A stretch of 53,233 nt of DNA from positions 1 through 53,233 of the forward strand of contig JASJCB010000082.1 of NCBI GenBank assembly GCA_030066195.1. The letters run 5' to 3'. The notes under the pieces are model-generated. The model did no database searches and was not told where the DNA came from. It was given only the letters and a program-made list of their open reading frames with translations. Of this stretch, positions 25,201-32,686 are shown piece by piece. Source of the stretch: Acidobacteriota bacterium. GTDB lineage: Bacteria; Acidobacteriota; Holophagae; Acanthopleuribacterales; Acanthopleuribacteraceae. The first letter of the stretch is position 1. Each line of letters begins with the position of its first letter. A program made the position numbers and the translations under genes.

Positions 25201-28195
25201 CTCCGTGGAAACCAGGGCGGGCGGCACCTATGTCATCACCGCCGAGGTCCGCGACGCCGAGGGCCGCTTGAACCGCACCCGCGTGACCCGCTGGGTTTCG
25301 GGCGGCAAAATGATCCGGCCCGAACGCGTTGACCGCGAACAGGTCCAACTGATCCCCGACAAGGAAACCTATCAGCCCGGCGACCTTGCCGAAATCCTGA
25401 TCCAAGCGCCTTTCAACCCGGCGCGCGGCATGATCAGCATCCGTCGCGGCGACATCGTGGAAAGCAAGCCGGTCGAGATGAGCGGGCCCACCTACACCCT
25501 GCGCCTGCCCATCGAAGATGCGCACATTCCCAACCTGAACGTGGTGGTCGATCTGAACGGCGCAACCACGCGTAACGACAGCGACGGTCGCCCGGACGAG
25601 ACCCTTCCCATGCGGCCCGCCTATGCTTCCGGCAGCCTGGCTTTGAAGATTCCGCCGCTGAAACACGGCCTGGAAGTAACCCTGACGCCCGACAGCCCGG
25701 AACCGATGCCCGGCGAGGAAACCGAAATCGAGGTCACCGTTACCGGTAAGGGCGGCGGCGCACGGGCCGGGGCCGAGATTGCCGTTTGGGTAGTCGACGA
25801 GGCCGTGCTGTCTCTCTCCAACTACAAACTGGGTGATCCGCTGAACATCTTCTATCCCCAACGGGCGGACCGCACTCGCGGCATGAACCTGCGCCCCTAT
25901 CTGCTGCTACGCGATCCCAAGGACCTGATGGGCGCCAATGAGCAACTTGACATGGCCGCCCCCGAAAGCATGGTCCTGGATGAAGCAACCGCTCGGCCCA
26001 CGCGCATGCGCGCCATGGCCCCCCAGGCGGCGCCCATGTCAGCATTGAAAGCCGCGGCTCCCGGTGCGCCTCAAGCGGAACCCATTGCCGTGCGTACCAA
26101 CTTTGACGCCCTGGCCGCGTTCTTCCCCGAACAGCCCACCGGCAAGAACGGCAGCACCCGCGTCAAGCTGAAACTGCCGGACAATCTCACGCGCTACCGC
26201 ATCCTGGCCGTGGCCGTGGACGGCAACCGCTTCGGCACCGGCGAGGCAACCATGACCGCCCGCCTGCCGCTGATGGTGCGCCCCGCCCCGCCGCGTTTCC
26301 TGAACTTCGGCGACCGCTTCGACCTGGCCGTGATGCTGCAAAACCAGACCGACGCGCCTTTAGAAGTCGCCCTGGCCTTGGAAGCCGCCAACGCCGAATT
26401 GCTTGACGGCGCCGGCAAACAAGTCACCGTGCCCGCCAATGACCGCGTTCGCGTCAACTTCAAGGCGCGAGCCGCCGAACCGGGAACCGCCCGCTTCCGC
26501 GTCGCCGCATCCACCCAAGACTTCGCCGATGCCGCCGCCTTCGAGATCCCGGTCTGGACACCCGCCACCACCGAGGCGTTCGCCACCTACGGCACGCTGG
26601 ACGAGGGCAGCACGGCCCAACCCGTGCGCGTGCCCACCGATATCCATCCCCAGGTGGGCGGTCTGAACATCAGCACCTCGTCAACGGCCCTACACGCGCT
26701 CAGTGACGCGGTGATCTACCTGAACGACTACCCCTTCAAATACCCGGAACCGTTAGCCTCGCGCATCCTCTCCCTGGCCGCGTTGCACGATGTTATGACC
26801 GCCTTCGGCGCCGAACTGGATCCCAACGAGGCAGCGGAAACCATGAAACGCGACATACAGGCCCTGGCCCGCCTGCAAAACCCGGACGGCGGCTTCGGCT
26901 TCTGGCGTCGCGATAACCGATCCAGTCCCTATCTCACCGTTCACGTTGCCCATGCCGTAGCCCGCGCCGCCTTGAGCGACCAGGACATTCCGGCCCAGAT
27001 GGAAGGCCGCTTGAACAGCTACCTGGGCAACATCGCTCGAAACATCCCAAGCGAGTATGCCGACCGCGTCAAGCTGAGTATCGAGGCTTATGCCCTCTAT
27101 GTACAGAACCTGACCGGCAAGGCGAACACGGGCCGCGCCAAACAACTGATGAAACGCCTGCCCCTCAAGGAAATCCCGCTGGATGCCCTGGGCCGCCTGC
27201 TGCCCATGCTGGACGGCGATGACCGCAAGGGCGTCTTCCGTCACCTGCTGAACCGGGTGGAAGAAACCGCGGCTGCTGCCTCCTTCACCGGTTCCTACGG
27301 CGACGGCGCCTACCTGATCCTGCATTCCAACCGTGTAGATGACGCCCTGGTGCTGGAAGGGCTCATTGCAACCGACCCGGAAAGCGATCTCATCCCCAAA
27401 CTGGTTGCCGGCCTGATGGGCGGACGCACGGCGGGCCGTTGGTCCAACACCCAGGAGAACGTCTTCATCCTGCTGGCGCTGAACAAGTACTTCCGCACCT
27501 ACGAGGCGCAGGACCCGGACTTTGTGGCGCGCATCTGGCTGGGCGAGGGCTACGCGGGCGAACACGCCTATCGCGGCCGCTCCACCGACCGCAACCAACT
27601 GCACATCCCGATGACCTGGCTGGTGGACAACGCCATGGAACCCTCGCTGATCATGGCCAGGGAGGGTGAAGGCAGAATGTATTACCGCTTGGGCATGTCT
27701 TATGCGCCGGCGAATTTGGAACTGGATGCCGCCGGTCACGGCTTCTTCGTGGAACGCCGCTACGAGGCCGTCAACGACCCGGACGATGTGCGTCGCGACG
27801 ATAACGGCTCCTGGCTGATCCGCGCCGGTGCCGATGTGCGCGTGGTCGTGGAGATGGTCGCCCCGGGCCGCCGCAACCACGTGGCGCTGGTGGATCAACT
27901 GCCCGCCGGCCTGGAACCGGTCGAGGTGGAACAGATCCGGCCCGACATGGGACGCGGCAAAGCGGGCGGCTTCTGCATTCTCTGGTGGCCGCGACCCTGG
28001 TATGACCACCACAACCTGCGCGACGAACGCGTGGAGGCGGTGAGCACCTCGCTGTGGCCGGGCGTGCACCGCTTCAGCTATATCGCCCGCGCAACCACCA
28101 CCGGCGATTTCGTGGTGCCGCCCGCGAAAGCCGAGGAAATGTACAACGCGGAGACCTTCGGCCGTACCGGCAGCGACCGCGTCGTGATTCAATAG
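22244..28195 (+). CDS. Large alpha-2-macroglobulin family protein lacking the thioester
   Basis: 1,983 residues from the ATG at 22244 (AAGGAGG 6 nt upstream). A signal-anchor-like N-terminus (ILIPITVLLLLPLLWAL) has no lipobox cysteine, so it is periplasmic or inner-membrane anchored. MG-type Ig-like repeats follow from about residue 130, with YTFDDRGMYRPGETAHVKG (MG3-like) near 690. A bait-like low-complexity stretch rich in Met/Ala/Pro sits near 1245-1285, and an alpha/alpha-barrel thioester domain lies beyond about 1490. The site normally reading YPFECxEQ or YPYGCTEQ is YPFKYPEP, so both thioester Cys and Gln are absent. Bacterial relatives (YfaS, MagD) trap or sense proteases or peptidoglycan damage. 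A cyclase-family gene follows after 24 bp. Confidence 0.93.
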   Translation: MNAKKILIPITVLLLLPLLWALSPASSPSQRSRQPVRIAAPGQLQGEKTVTLTLSEGSGAARSQAAAPVTVGSPLSVEQARELLQRLPADEQRPEVEGFAFRDRSLPAPRPGETIATPFPPDTSRRAPETDVEGPLEVLRFAPEGQVDLAGRVSITFSQPMVPLAAHDELAAEDLPVTMTPQPEGNWRWLGTRTLVFESGVRLPGATAFKVSVPADTASYAGTPIEAPADWSFTTPPPRLVNSSPGRTGTYGQQAVIYLEFDQRIEPDRVLPYIEAAAGRVRTGLRLASADEIEADERTKRLKQNAPEGRHLFAVPQSRLAGGANVTVTLKPGLPSAEGPLTTTEAQDFSFSVYGEFKVTGSRCGWDRNCRPGHPLRIMFSNAVDTGSFKPSMVTIEPAVPGIAISPGGNSISLQGLTKARTNYTVTVSADLKDVFGQTLGNPATLNFDVGADQERLFTTGGNMVVLDPAAAPQYSVFSVNHQNFDLQIYKVGPEHWDDWLEINGRPRNRGGNTDYPGEKLFDDRITIDDQPDQMVETVIDLAKYLDGGFGHLIVAVRPTKTPPNQRYRQQSAAWVQATHLGIAALADAENLIVWADNLADGKALDNITFELTTIGGKTISSKKADADGIVRLPLADDNRTKLLLARRGNDLAMLPERIWYSRGGSSWTQQMQGDQGLWYTFDDRGMYRPGETAHVKGWLRVLQPDDKLVTPTLEQVNYSVNDARGNRIVEGTAPMTAAGGFHFTVDLPDEMNLGRAMVTITGGRAGRTRHMLNVQEFRRPKFEVSVQTEAGPHLLGKSTQAEVHATYYAGGNLNGAQADWTVRVTDTQFTPPNRGEFQFGTPTFSFFHHIPPNRPAETFNYRGVTGSDGKHKLRLGFDDMKEPKARNLAISVGVSDIDNQRISGSANMILHPAEHYVGVRSQRYFVEKGKPLDLQFIVCDINGKAVTGSDIQVTVARKTWHWKDGAQEKTLSQQSLKSAADPLDFSVETRAGGTYVITAEVRDAEGRLNRTRVTRWVSGGKMIRPERVDREQVQLIPDKETYQPGDLAEILIQAPFNPARGMISIRRGDIVESKPVEMSGPTYTLRLPIEDAHIPNLNVVVDLNGATTRNDSDGRPDETLPMRPAYASGSLALKIPPLKHGLEVTLTPDSPEPMPGEETEIEVTVTGKGGGARAGAEIAVWVVDEAVLSLSNYKLGDPLNIFYPQRADRTRGMNLRPYLLLRDPKDLMGANEQLDMAAPESMVLDEATARPTRMRAMAPQAAPMSALKAAAPGAPQAEPIAVRTNFDALAAFFPEQPTGKNGSTRVKLKLPDNLTRYRILAVAVDGNRFGTGEATMTARLPLMVRPAPPRFLNFGDRFDLAVMLQNQTDAPLEVALALEAANAELLDGAGKQVTVPANDRVRVNFKARAAEPGTARFRVAASTQDFADAAAFEIPVWTPATTEAFATYGTLDEGSTAQPVRVPTDIHPQVGGLNISTSSTALHALSDAVIYLNDYPFKYPEPLASRILSLAALHDVMTAFGAELDPNEAAETMKRDIQALARLQNPDGGFGFWRRDNRSSPYLTVHVAHAVARAALSDQDIPAQMEGRLNSYLGNIARNIPSEYADRVKLSIEAYALYVQNLTGKANTGRAKQLMKRLPLKEIPLDALGRLLPMLDGDDRKGVFRHLLNRVEETAAAASFTGSYGDGAYLILHSNRVDDALVLEGLIATDPESDLIPKLVAGLMGGRTAGRWSNTQENVFILLALNKYFRTYEAQDPDFVARIWLGEGYAGEHAYRGRSTDRNQLHIPMTWLVDNAMEPSLIMAREGEGRMYYRLGMSYAPANLELDAAGHGFFVERRYEAVNDPDDVRRDDNGSWLIRAGADVRVVVEMVAPGRRNHVALVDQLPAGLEPVEVEQIRPDMGRGKAGGFCILWWPRPWYDHHNLRDERVEAVSTSLWPGVHRFSYIARATTTGDFVVPPAKAEEMYNAETFGRTGSDRVVIQ

Positions 28196-28219
28196 CACAA
28201 CCAAACCGAGGAGCGCGCC

Positions 28220-28879
28220 GTGAGCCGTTTAATCGACTTGAGCCATCCCATCGAGCAGGGCATGATCACCTACAAGGGTCTGCCCGGCCCGGAGATCGAT
28301 GAATACATGAGCCGGGAAAGCTCCCGCGATAAATACGCCGACGGCGCCACCTTCCACATCGGCCGCATCACCATGATCGCCAACACGGGCACCTACGTGG
28401 ACTCGCCCTTCCACCGCTTCGAAAACGCGGTGGACATGGCGGGCCTGCCCTTGGAGAACCTGGCCGATCTACCGGCCCGGGTCTTCGACCTGCCCGAAAG
28501 CACACGAGCGGTGGAACCGGACCTGTTCGGGGGAGAGGATCTTAAGGGACACGCGGTGCTCATCCGCACCGGCTGGGACCGTCACTGGCGCACGGACCAA
28601 TACAGCGAGGGCAACCCCTACGTCACCCGAGCCGCCGCCGAATACCTGGTCGCGCAAAACATCGCCCTGGCCGGAATCGATTCCCTCAACATCGACGATC
28701 CGGCAGACCTGACCCGACCGGCCCATACCCTCCTGCTGGAAGCGGGCATCCCGGTCTGCGAACACCTCTGCAACCTGAAGGCGCTGCCCGCATCGGGTTC
28801 CCGCTTCTTCGCGGTCCCGGCCCCGGTCAAGGGTCTGGGCACCTTCCCGGTCCGCGCTTTCGCCCTGCTCGAAGAATAG
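28220..28879 (+). CDS. Cyclase/kynurenine formamidase-like family protein
   Basis: 219 residues, GTG start with GAGGAG upstream. The family core is visible: LIDLSHPIEQGM at the N-terminus, then GTYVDSPFHRF and a later IRTGWD and GIDSLNIDD. In metal-dependent cyclases and kynurenine formamidase (KynB) the first motif is HxGTHxDxPxH. Here it reads N-T-G-T-Y-V-D-S-P-F-H, so two of the usual metal-binding histidines are Asn and Tyr while the Asp and last His remain. Such N-T-G-T-Y variants form a subfamily of unknown substrate. It is probably co-transcribed with the macroglobulin gene 24 bp upstream. Convergent with mutL. Confidence 0.85.
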   Translation: MSRLIDLSHPIEQGMITYKGLPGPEIDEYMSRESSRDKYADGATFHIGRITMIANTGTYVDSPFHRFENAVDMAGLPLENLADLPARVFDLPESTRAVEPDLFGGEDLKGHAVLIRTGWDRHWRTDQYSEGNPYVTRAAAEYLVAQNIALAGIDSLNIDDPADLTRPAHTLLLEAGIPVCEHLCNLKALPASGSRFFAVPAPVKGLGTFPVRAFALLEE

Positions 28880-28908
28880 TCAACCGGGCCGGTATTTGTG
28901 CCCTGGAT

Positions 28909-30834
28909 TCAGCGGCGGTGGAAGTTCTTTTCGATTTCCTCGTTGGAGAAGCGCAGGATGATGGGCCGGCCGTGCGGACAGAACAAGGGGCTGGACGTCT
29001 TCCACAAGGTGTCCAGCAGGTGGTTCATCTTCTCCGGGGTCAGGTGCATATTGATCTTGACCGCCGCCTTGCACGCCTTGGTCGCCGCGAAGTGGTCGAT
29101 GATGTCTTCCAGCGTGGTTTCCCGGCGCTGACCCTGGGCCTTCTCCACCAGTTCCACCACCAGCTTCTCCACCGGTTCGTTCTGGGCGAAGGTGGGCACC
29201 TCGCGGATGACGAAGGTGTTGCCGTCGAAGGCGTCCAGGTCGAAACCGAACTGCCGGATCTTGGGCAGCAATTGGGTCATCTCCACCGCCTGTTGCGGCG
29301 TCAGTTCGATGGTCATGGGCACCAACAAGCCCTGGCGCTCGATGGTTCCCTCTTCCAGCTGTTCCTTGATGCGGTCGTAGAGAATGCGCTCGTGGGCCAC
29401 GTGCTGGTCGATCAATAACAGGTCACCTTCCTGCTCGGCCAGGATGTAGGAATCGCGGAACTGACCGATGATGCGGGGCCGGGTGAGCACCTCTTTTTGA
29501 GTGGCGAACAAACCTGGATCGGCAGGCGGTGGGGGAGGCGGTTCAGGCTGAGTCTGAGATTTCGTCGGTTGCTCGGCAGCGGCTTCCGGTTCGGGCGCGG
29601 GCGTCTCACCCGACCGCGTATCGGCATGGGGCGCGGGTAGGGTTCCGTGGTCCTGCATGAAGCGCCCGTAGTTGCCTTGCGGTTCCGGGTTGTGGCGCGG
29701 CGGGGCGAACAGGGGCGTGTGCTTGGCGGGATCGGCGTCGGGCAGCACGGTTTGTTGTTCACGTGGCTTGGACCAGGGATCGGGTCGCCGGCCCTCGCTG
29801 GGATGCTGGTGGTAGCCCTCGCGGAACCGGTAGGGAATGGTGAGCTTGCGTTCCACCAGGGTCGCGCGCACGGCGTCCTTGACCGAGTGGTGCACGAAAC
29901 CCGCGCTGATGAACTTGATCTCGGTCTTGGCCGGGTGCACATTGACATCGATCTCGGTGGAGGGCATGTCCAGGAAGAGGAAGACGATGGGGTAGACCTT
30001 GCCCTCGCCGAAACCCGCGTAAGCCTCGCTGATGGCGTGGTTCAAGACACGATCTCGTACCAGGCGACCGTTGACGAAAAGGTGCTGGTAGGCGCGGCTG
30101 GTCTTGAACACGTCCGGCGTGGAAACCAGGCCCCGGATGTTCAGCCAGTCTTTTTCGAAGCTGACCGGTACCAGGCGATCCAGCATCTTCTTGCCGTAGA
30201 GTTGATAGATGCGCTCTTCCAGCTTTTTGACCGGGGTGACGTCGATCATCACCTTGCCGTTGTGTTCCAGGTAGAAATGCTTGTCAGCGTGGGCGATGGC
30301 GTATTGAGTGACCAGGTTGACCATCCAACTCAACTCGGTTTCGGTGGTGCGCAGGAACTTCTTGCGGGCCGGGATGTTGAAGAAGAGTTGATCGATGGTG
30401 ATGGTGGTGCCGGGATTACGCGGGATTTCGGTGACCTTGGACAGCTTGCTGCCGTGGACCTCCACGCGAACCCCGGCGTCGGCATCGCGGGTGCGGCTCT
30501 CCAGGGTGAAGCGCGAGACGGAGGCGATGGACGGTAGCGCCTCGCCGCGAAAGCCCAGCGTTCTGATGGAAAACAGGTCCTCGGCGCGGGTCAGCTTGCT
30601 GGTGGCGTGTCGTTCCAGGGCCATCAGGCAATCGTCGCGGTCCATGCCGCAACCGTTGTCCTCCACGCGAATGCGCCGCTTGCCGCCCGCCTGCAAGATA
30701 ACGCGAATCTCGGTAGCCCCCGCGTCGAAACTATTCTCCAGCAATTCCTTGAGAGCGGAAGCGGGTCTTTCGACCACCTCCCCGGCGGCAATCTGATTGG
30801 CCAGGTGATCCGGCAACACGCGTATGCTTCCCAT
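28909..30834 (-). CDS. mutL: DNA mismatch repair protein MutL (endonuclease type)
   Basis: 641 residues from the ATG at 30834, 8 nt after AGGAGG; a GTG three codons earlier is too close to that site. The N-terminal GHKL ATPase has QIAAGEVVERPASALKELLE, DNGCGM and TLGFRGEALPSI. A Pro/Glu/Gln-rich linker lies at about 350-450. The C-terminal dimerisation domain holds DQHVAHERILYD, ACKAAVK and FCPHGRP, the metal-binding motifs of MutL proteins that nick DNA themselves, as in organisms without MutH. Convergent with the cyclase gene. Confidence 0.95.
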   Translation of the reverse strand: MGSIRVLPDHLANQIAAGEVVERPASALKELLENSFDAGATEIRVILQAGGKRRIRVEDNGCGMDRDDCLMALERHATSKLTRAEDLFSIRTLGFRGEALPSIASVSRFTLESRTRDADAGVRVEVHGSKLSKVTEIPRNPGTTITIDQLFFNIPARKKFLRTTETELSWMVNLVTQYAIAHADKHFYLEHNGKVMIDVTPVKKLEERIYQLYGKKMLDRLVPVSFEKDWLNIRGLVSTPDVFKTSRAYQHLFVNGRLVRDRVLNHAISEAYAGFGEGKVYPIVFLFLDMPSTEIDVNVHPAKTEIKFISAGFVHHSVKDAVRATLVERKLTIPYRFREGYHQHPSEGRRPDPWSKPREQQTVLPDADPAKHTPLFAPPRHNPEPQGNYGRFMQDHGTLPAPHADTRSGETPAPEPEAAAEQPTKSQTQPEPPPPPPADPGLFATQKEVLTRPRIIGQFRDSYILAEQEGDLLLIDQHVAHERILYDRIKEQLEEGTIERQGLLVPMTIELTPQQAVEMTQLLPKIRQFGFDLDAFDGNTFVIREVPTFAQNEPVEKLVVELVEKAQGQRRETTLEDIIDHFAATKACKAAVKINMHLTPEKMNHLLDTLWKTSSPLFCPHGRPIILRFSNEEIEKNFHRR

Positions 30835-31020
30835 GCAGGGCACCTCCTGTTCGGCGCCTCATCCTAGCATGAACCGCTTTACAAGGGGAATCGCGACGGC
30901 CGAGGCAAGGGGAATTTGAAGCGGACGATGAATACCTCTCGTTGTCATATGTCGTCAAGTAGTCGAAAGATGAGTGCGCCCGGGGTTGTTTTTGGTTGTT
31001 GCGATAAATTCTATGGCGAA

Positions 31021-31340
31021 GAATTCTTTCTGATTCCTTGAGGTGGAAAAGTCAGGAGCAAAGAATGAGGCCTGATTCTTCGACCCGGAAAAGTCAGGAT
31101 CAGAGAATGAGAACTGATTCTTTGCGCACTGAAAAGTAATGTGAAAGAAATCAGTTGTGGTTCCTTGACCCTGACTTTTCGGTGCGCAAAGAATCAGGAC
31201 TGATTTTTAGGAGAGTGACTTTTGGAATCGAAGAATCAGGACTGATTTTTAGGAGAGTGACTTTTGGAATCGAAGAATCAGGACTGATTTTTAGGAGAGT
31301 GACTTTTGGAATCGAGGAATCAGTCGTGATTCCTCGATGT
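31021..31340. repeat. Array A: eight palindromic units at 42-bp spacing
   Basis: Short imperfect palindromes of the type GAATCAGGACTGATTT or GAATGAGnnCTGATTC start at 31021, 31063, 31105, 31147, 31191, 31233, 31275 and 31317, so spacing is 42 bp with one step of 44. The linkers differ: left ones contain GAAAAGTCAGG, right ones its reverse complement type (TGACTTTT), so linker orientation flips in the middle. The last unit is a perfect 12-bp hairpin, 31311-31322 with 31327-31338 and loop GTCG. TTGGTTGT at 30992-30999 and its complement at 31354-31361 flank the array. Homologous to array B at 49054. Both strands stay open in 14-codon steps, but no ribosome-binding site or sensible protein is present. 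Confidence 0.85.
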
Positions 31341-31440
31341 TCGTTTTTCCGATACAACCAATGACAACCCGAAATGAGACCCCGTCAATTGGACCGACAC
31401 CCATATGATAACTGCCGGCGTCGCGACCTTCTCGACCCGC

Positions 31441-31503
31441 AAATAAAAAAAGGGACAGACCGGCGTGACAATGTGTAGGAGGACATGTGCCCGGTCTATC
31501 CCT
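31441..31503 (-). terminator. Intrinsic terminator, minus strand
   Basis: A 13-bp stem (31491-31503 with 31451-31463, one G-U type pair on the minus strand) is followed on the minus strand by TTTTTTATTT at 31450-31441. The loop contains CCUCC displayed in a small inner hairpin (ATGT with ACAT). No protein gene on the minus strand ends here, so it probably terminates the candidate RNA listed next. Confidence 0.65.
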
Positions 31504-31525
31504 TGGGGGTTATTTCTTACTACAG

Positions 31526-31660
31526 AAAAATGGGAGGTCTCACGACCTCCCAGATACTTCTTTCGGAAGGATGAAGTGTAGCTTTTTAACTTTTCGGAAA
31601 GGAGGTAATCGGGAGCGGAACCAGAACGATGGGGGGCAGGGCCTGGGGACCGCTCCCGAT
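31526..31660 (-). ncRNA. Candidate structured small RNA with terminator
   Basis: Read on the minus strand, an 11-bp hairpin (31660-31650 with 31618-31608, ATCGGGAGCGG stem) is followed by a linker carrying UACCUCCUUUCC, then by a 9-bp hairpin (31552-31544 with 31539-31531, TGGGAGGTC stem, loop of 4) and TTTTTC at 31530-31525: a textbook intrinsic terminator. A second terminator follows at 31503-31441. The region has no protein gene. CCUCC, complementary to Shine-Dalgarno sequences, recurs in linker, stem and loop. The opposite reading, a structured leader for the plus-strand NeuB-like gene, is possible, but the T tracts point to the minus strand. No known RNA family recognised. Confidence 0.35.
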
Positions 31661-31807
31661 CTCATTCCCTTCACTGCATATGGCGGAATTTTTGGGTCAA
31701 ATGCGCAGTTCAAATCGAACTTTTTTGAAATTAATTTCTATCTGTTGCGAACAAAGGCTTTAGAATGTCACTAAGTCCCTGTTTTTACCATGCCGATGGG
31801 GAGTATT

Positions 31808-32686
31808 ATGAGAAAGCCGCTGTTCATTGCCGAAGTTTCCAGCAATCATCACCGTGATTTGGACCGTTGTCGTCGGTTTATCGATCGGGCCGCCTCGGCC
31901 GGGTTCGATGCCGTCAAGTTCCAGCTCTTCCGCATCGACCGGTTGTTTGCGCCCGAGGTCCTGGCTCGGTCCCAAGCCCATCGCCGTCGTCGCGAATGGG
32001 AACTGCCGCTCGATTTTCTACCCCTCCTGGCCGAACACTGTGCCCTGCGGCAGGTGGCTTTTGCCTGCACGCCTTTTTATTTGGAAGCCGTGGATCAACT
32101 GGCCCCGCATGTGGACTTTTTCAAGATTGCCTCCTACGAACTCACCTGGCCTCGCCTTTTGCGCGCCTGCGCCGCAACCGGGAAACCCGTCATCCTCTCC
32201 ACCGGCATGGCCGACCTGGCGGAAGTGACCGATGCCGTGCAAATCCTGCGCGAGGCCGGGGCCGAGAAGGTGACGCTGCTGCACTGTAGCTCGGCCTACC
32301 CGACGCCGCCCCGTGAGGCCAACCTGGCCGCCGTCGAGACCATCCGCGCGGCTACCGGTTGCCCGGTCGGCTGGTCCGACCACACCCGCTCGCCCGCCGT
32401 ACTCTATCGCGCCGTGCACCGCTGGGGCGCCGAGGTTGTGGAACTTCACCTGGACCTGGACGGCAAGGGCGAGGAATACGCGGCGGGCCACTGTTGGCTG
32501 CCGCAGGAGATCGCCCCGGTCATCCGCACCATGCGCGAGAGCATGCTTACCGACGGCCATGGGCGCAAGGAACCCAACGCCGCCGAATTGCCCGATCGCG
32601 ACTGGCGGGCCGATCCCGAGGACGGGCTGCGACCGTTTAAAGCCGTTCGCGCCGACTTCCAGGGCGACGAAGGAGACCCGACGTGA
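31808..32686 (+). CDS. NeuB/sialic-acid-synthase-like enzyme without SAF domain
   Basis: 292 residues from the ATG at 31808 (GGGGAG about 6 nt upstream). It has the TIM-barrel of N-acetylneuraminate synthases: LFIAEVSSNHHRDLD at the N-terminus, AGFDAVKFQLF, FFKIASYELTW, PVILSTGMADLAEV, TLLHCSSAYPTP and VGWSDHTRS. These enzymes condense phosphoenolpyruvate with an amino- or deoxy-sugar aldehyde to nonulosonic acids. Family members usually run to about 340-360 residues with a C-terminal SAF (antifreeze-like) domain that closes the active site of the partner subunit. Here the protein ends right after the barrel. The stop overlaps the GH57-like gene start (GTGA), so they are translationally coupled. 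Confidence 0.85.
   Translation: MRKPLFIAEVSSNHHRDLDRCRRFIDRAASAGFDAVKFQLFRIDRLFAPEVLARSQAHRRRREWELPLDFLPLLAEHCALRQVAFACTPFYLEAVDQLAPHVDFFKIASYELTWPRLLRACAATGKPVILSTGMADLAEVTDAVQILREAGAEKVTLLHCSSAYPTPPREANLAAVETIRAATGCPVGWSDHTRSPAVLYRAVHRWGAEVVELHLDLDGKGEEYAAGHCWLPQEIAPVIRTMRESMLTDGHGRKEPNAAELPDRDWRADPEDGLRPFKAVRADFQGDEGDPT

Noticed and set aside
22493..28204. Long minus-strand frames (up to 659 codons) opposite the macroglobulin gene
   Set aside because: Antisense shadows caused by GC-rich third positions; the plus-strand gene is clearly coding.
31021..31340. CRISPR array
   Set aside because: The repeat plus linker is only 42 bp, linkers are recurrent rather than unique spacers, and no cas gene is present.
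31151..31364. Open frames of 68-69 codons with 14-residue repeats on both strands
   Set aside because: They follow from a 42-bp period being divisible by three; no ribosome-binding site and both strands equally open.
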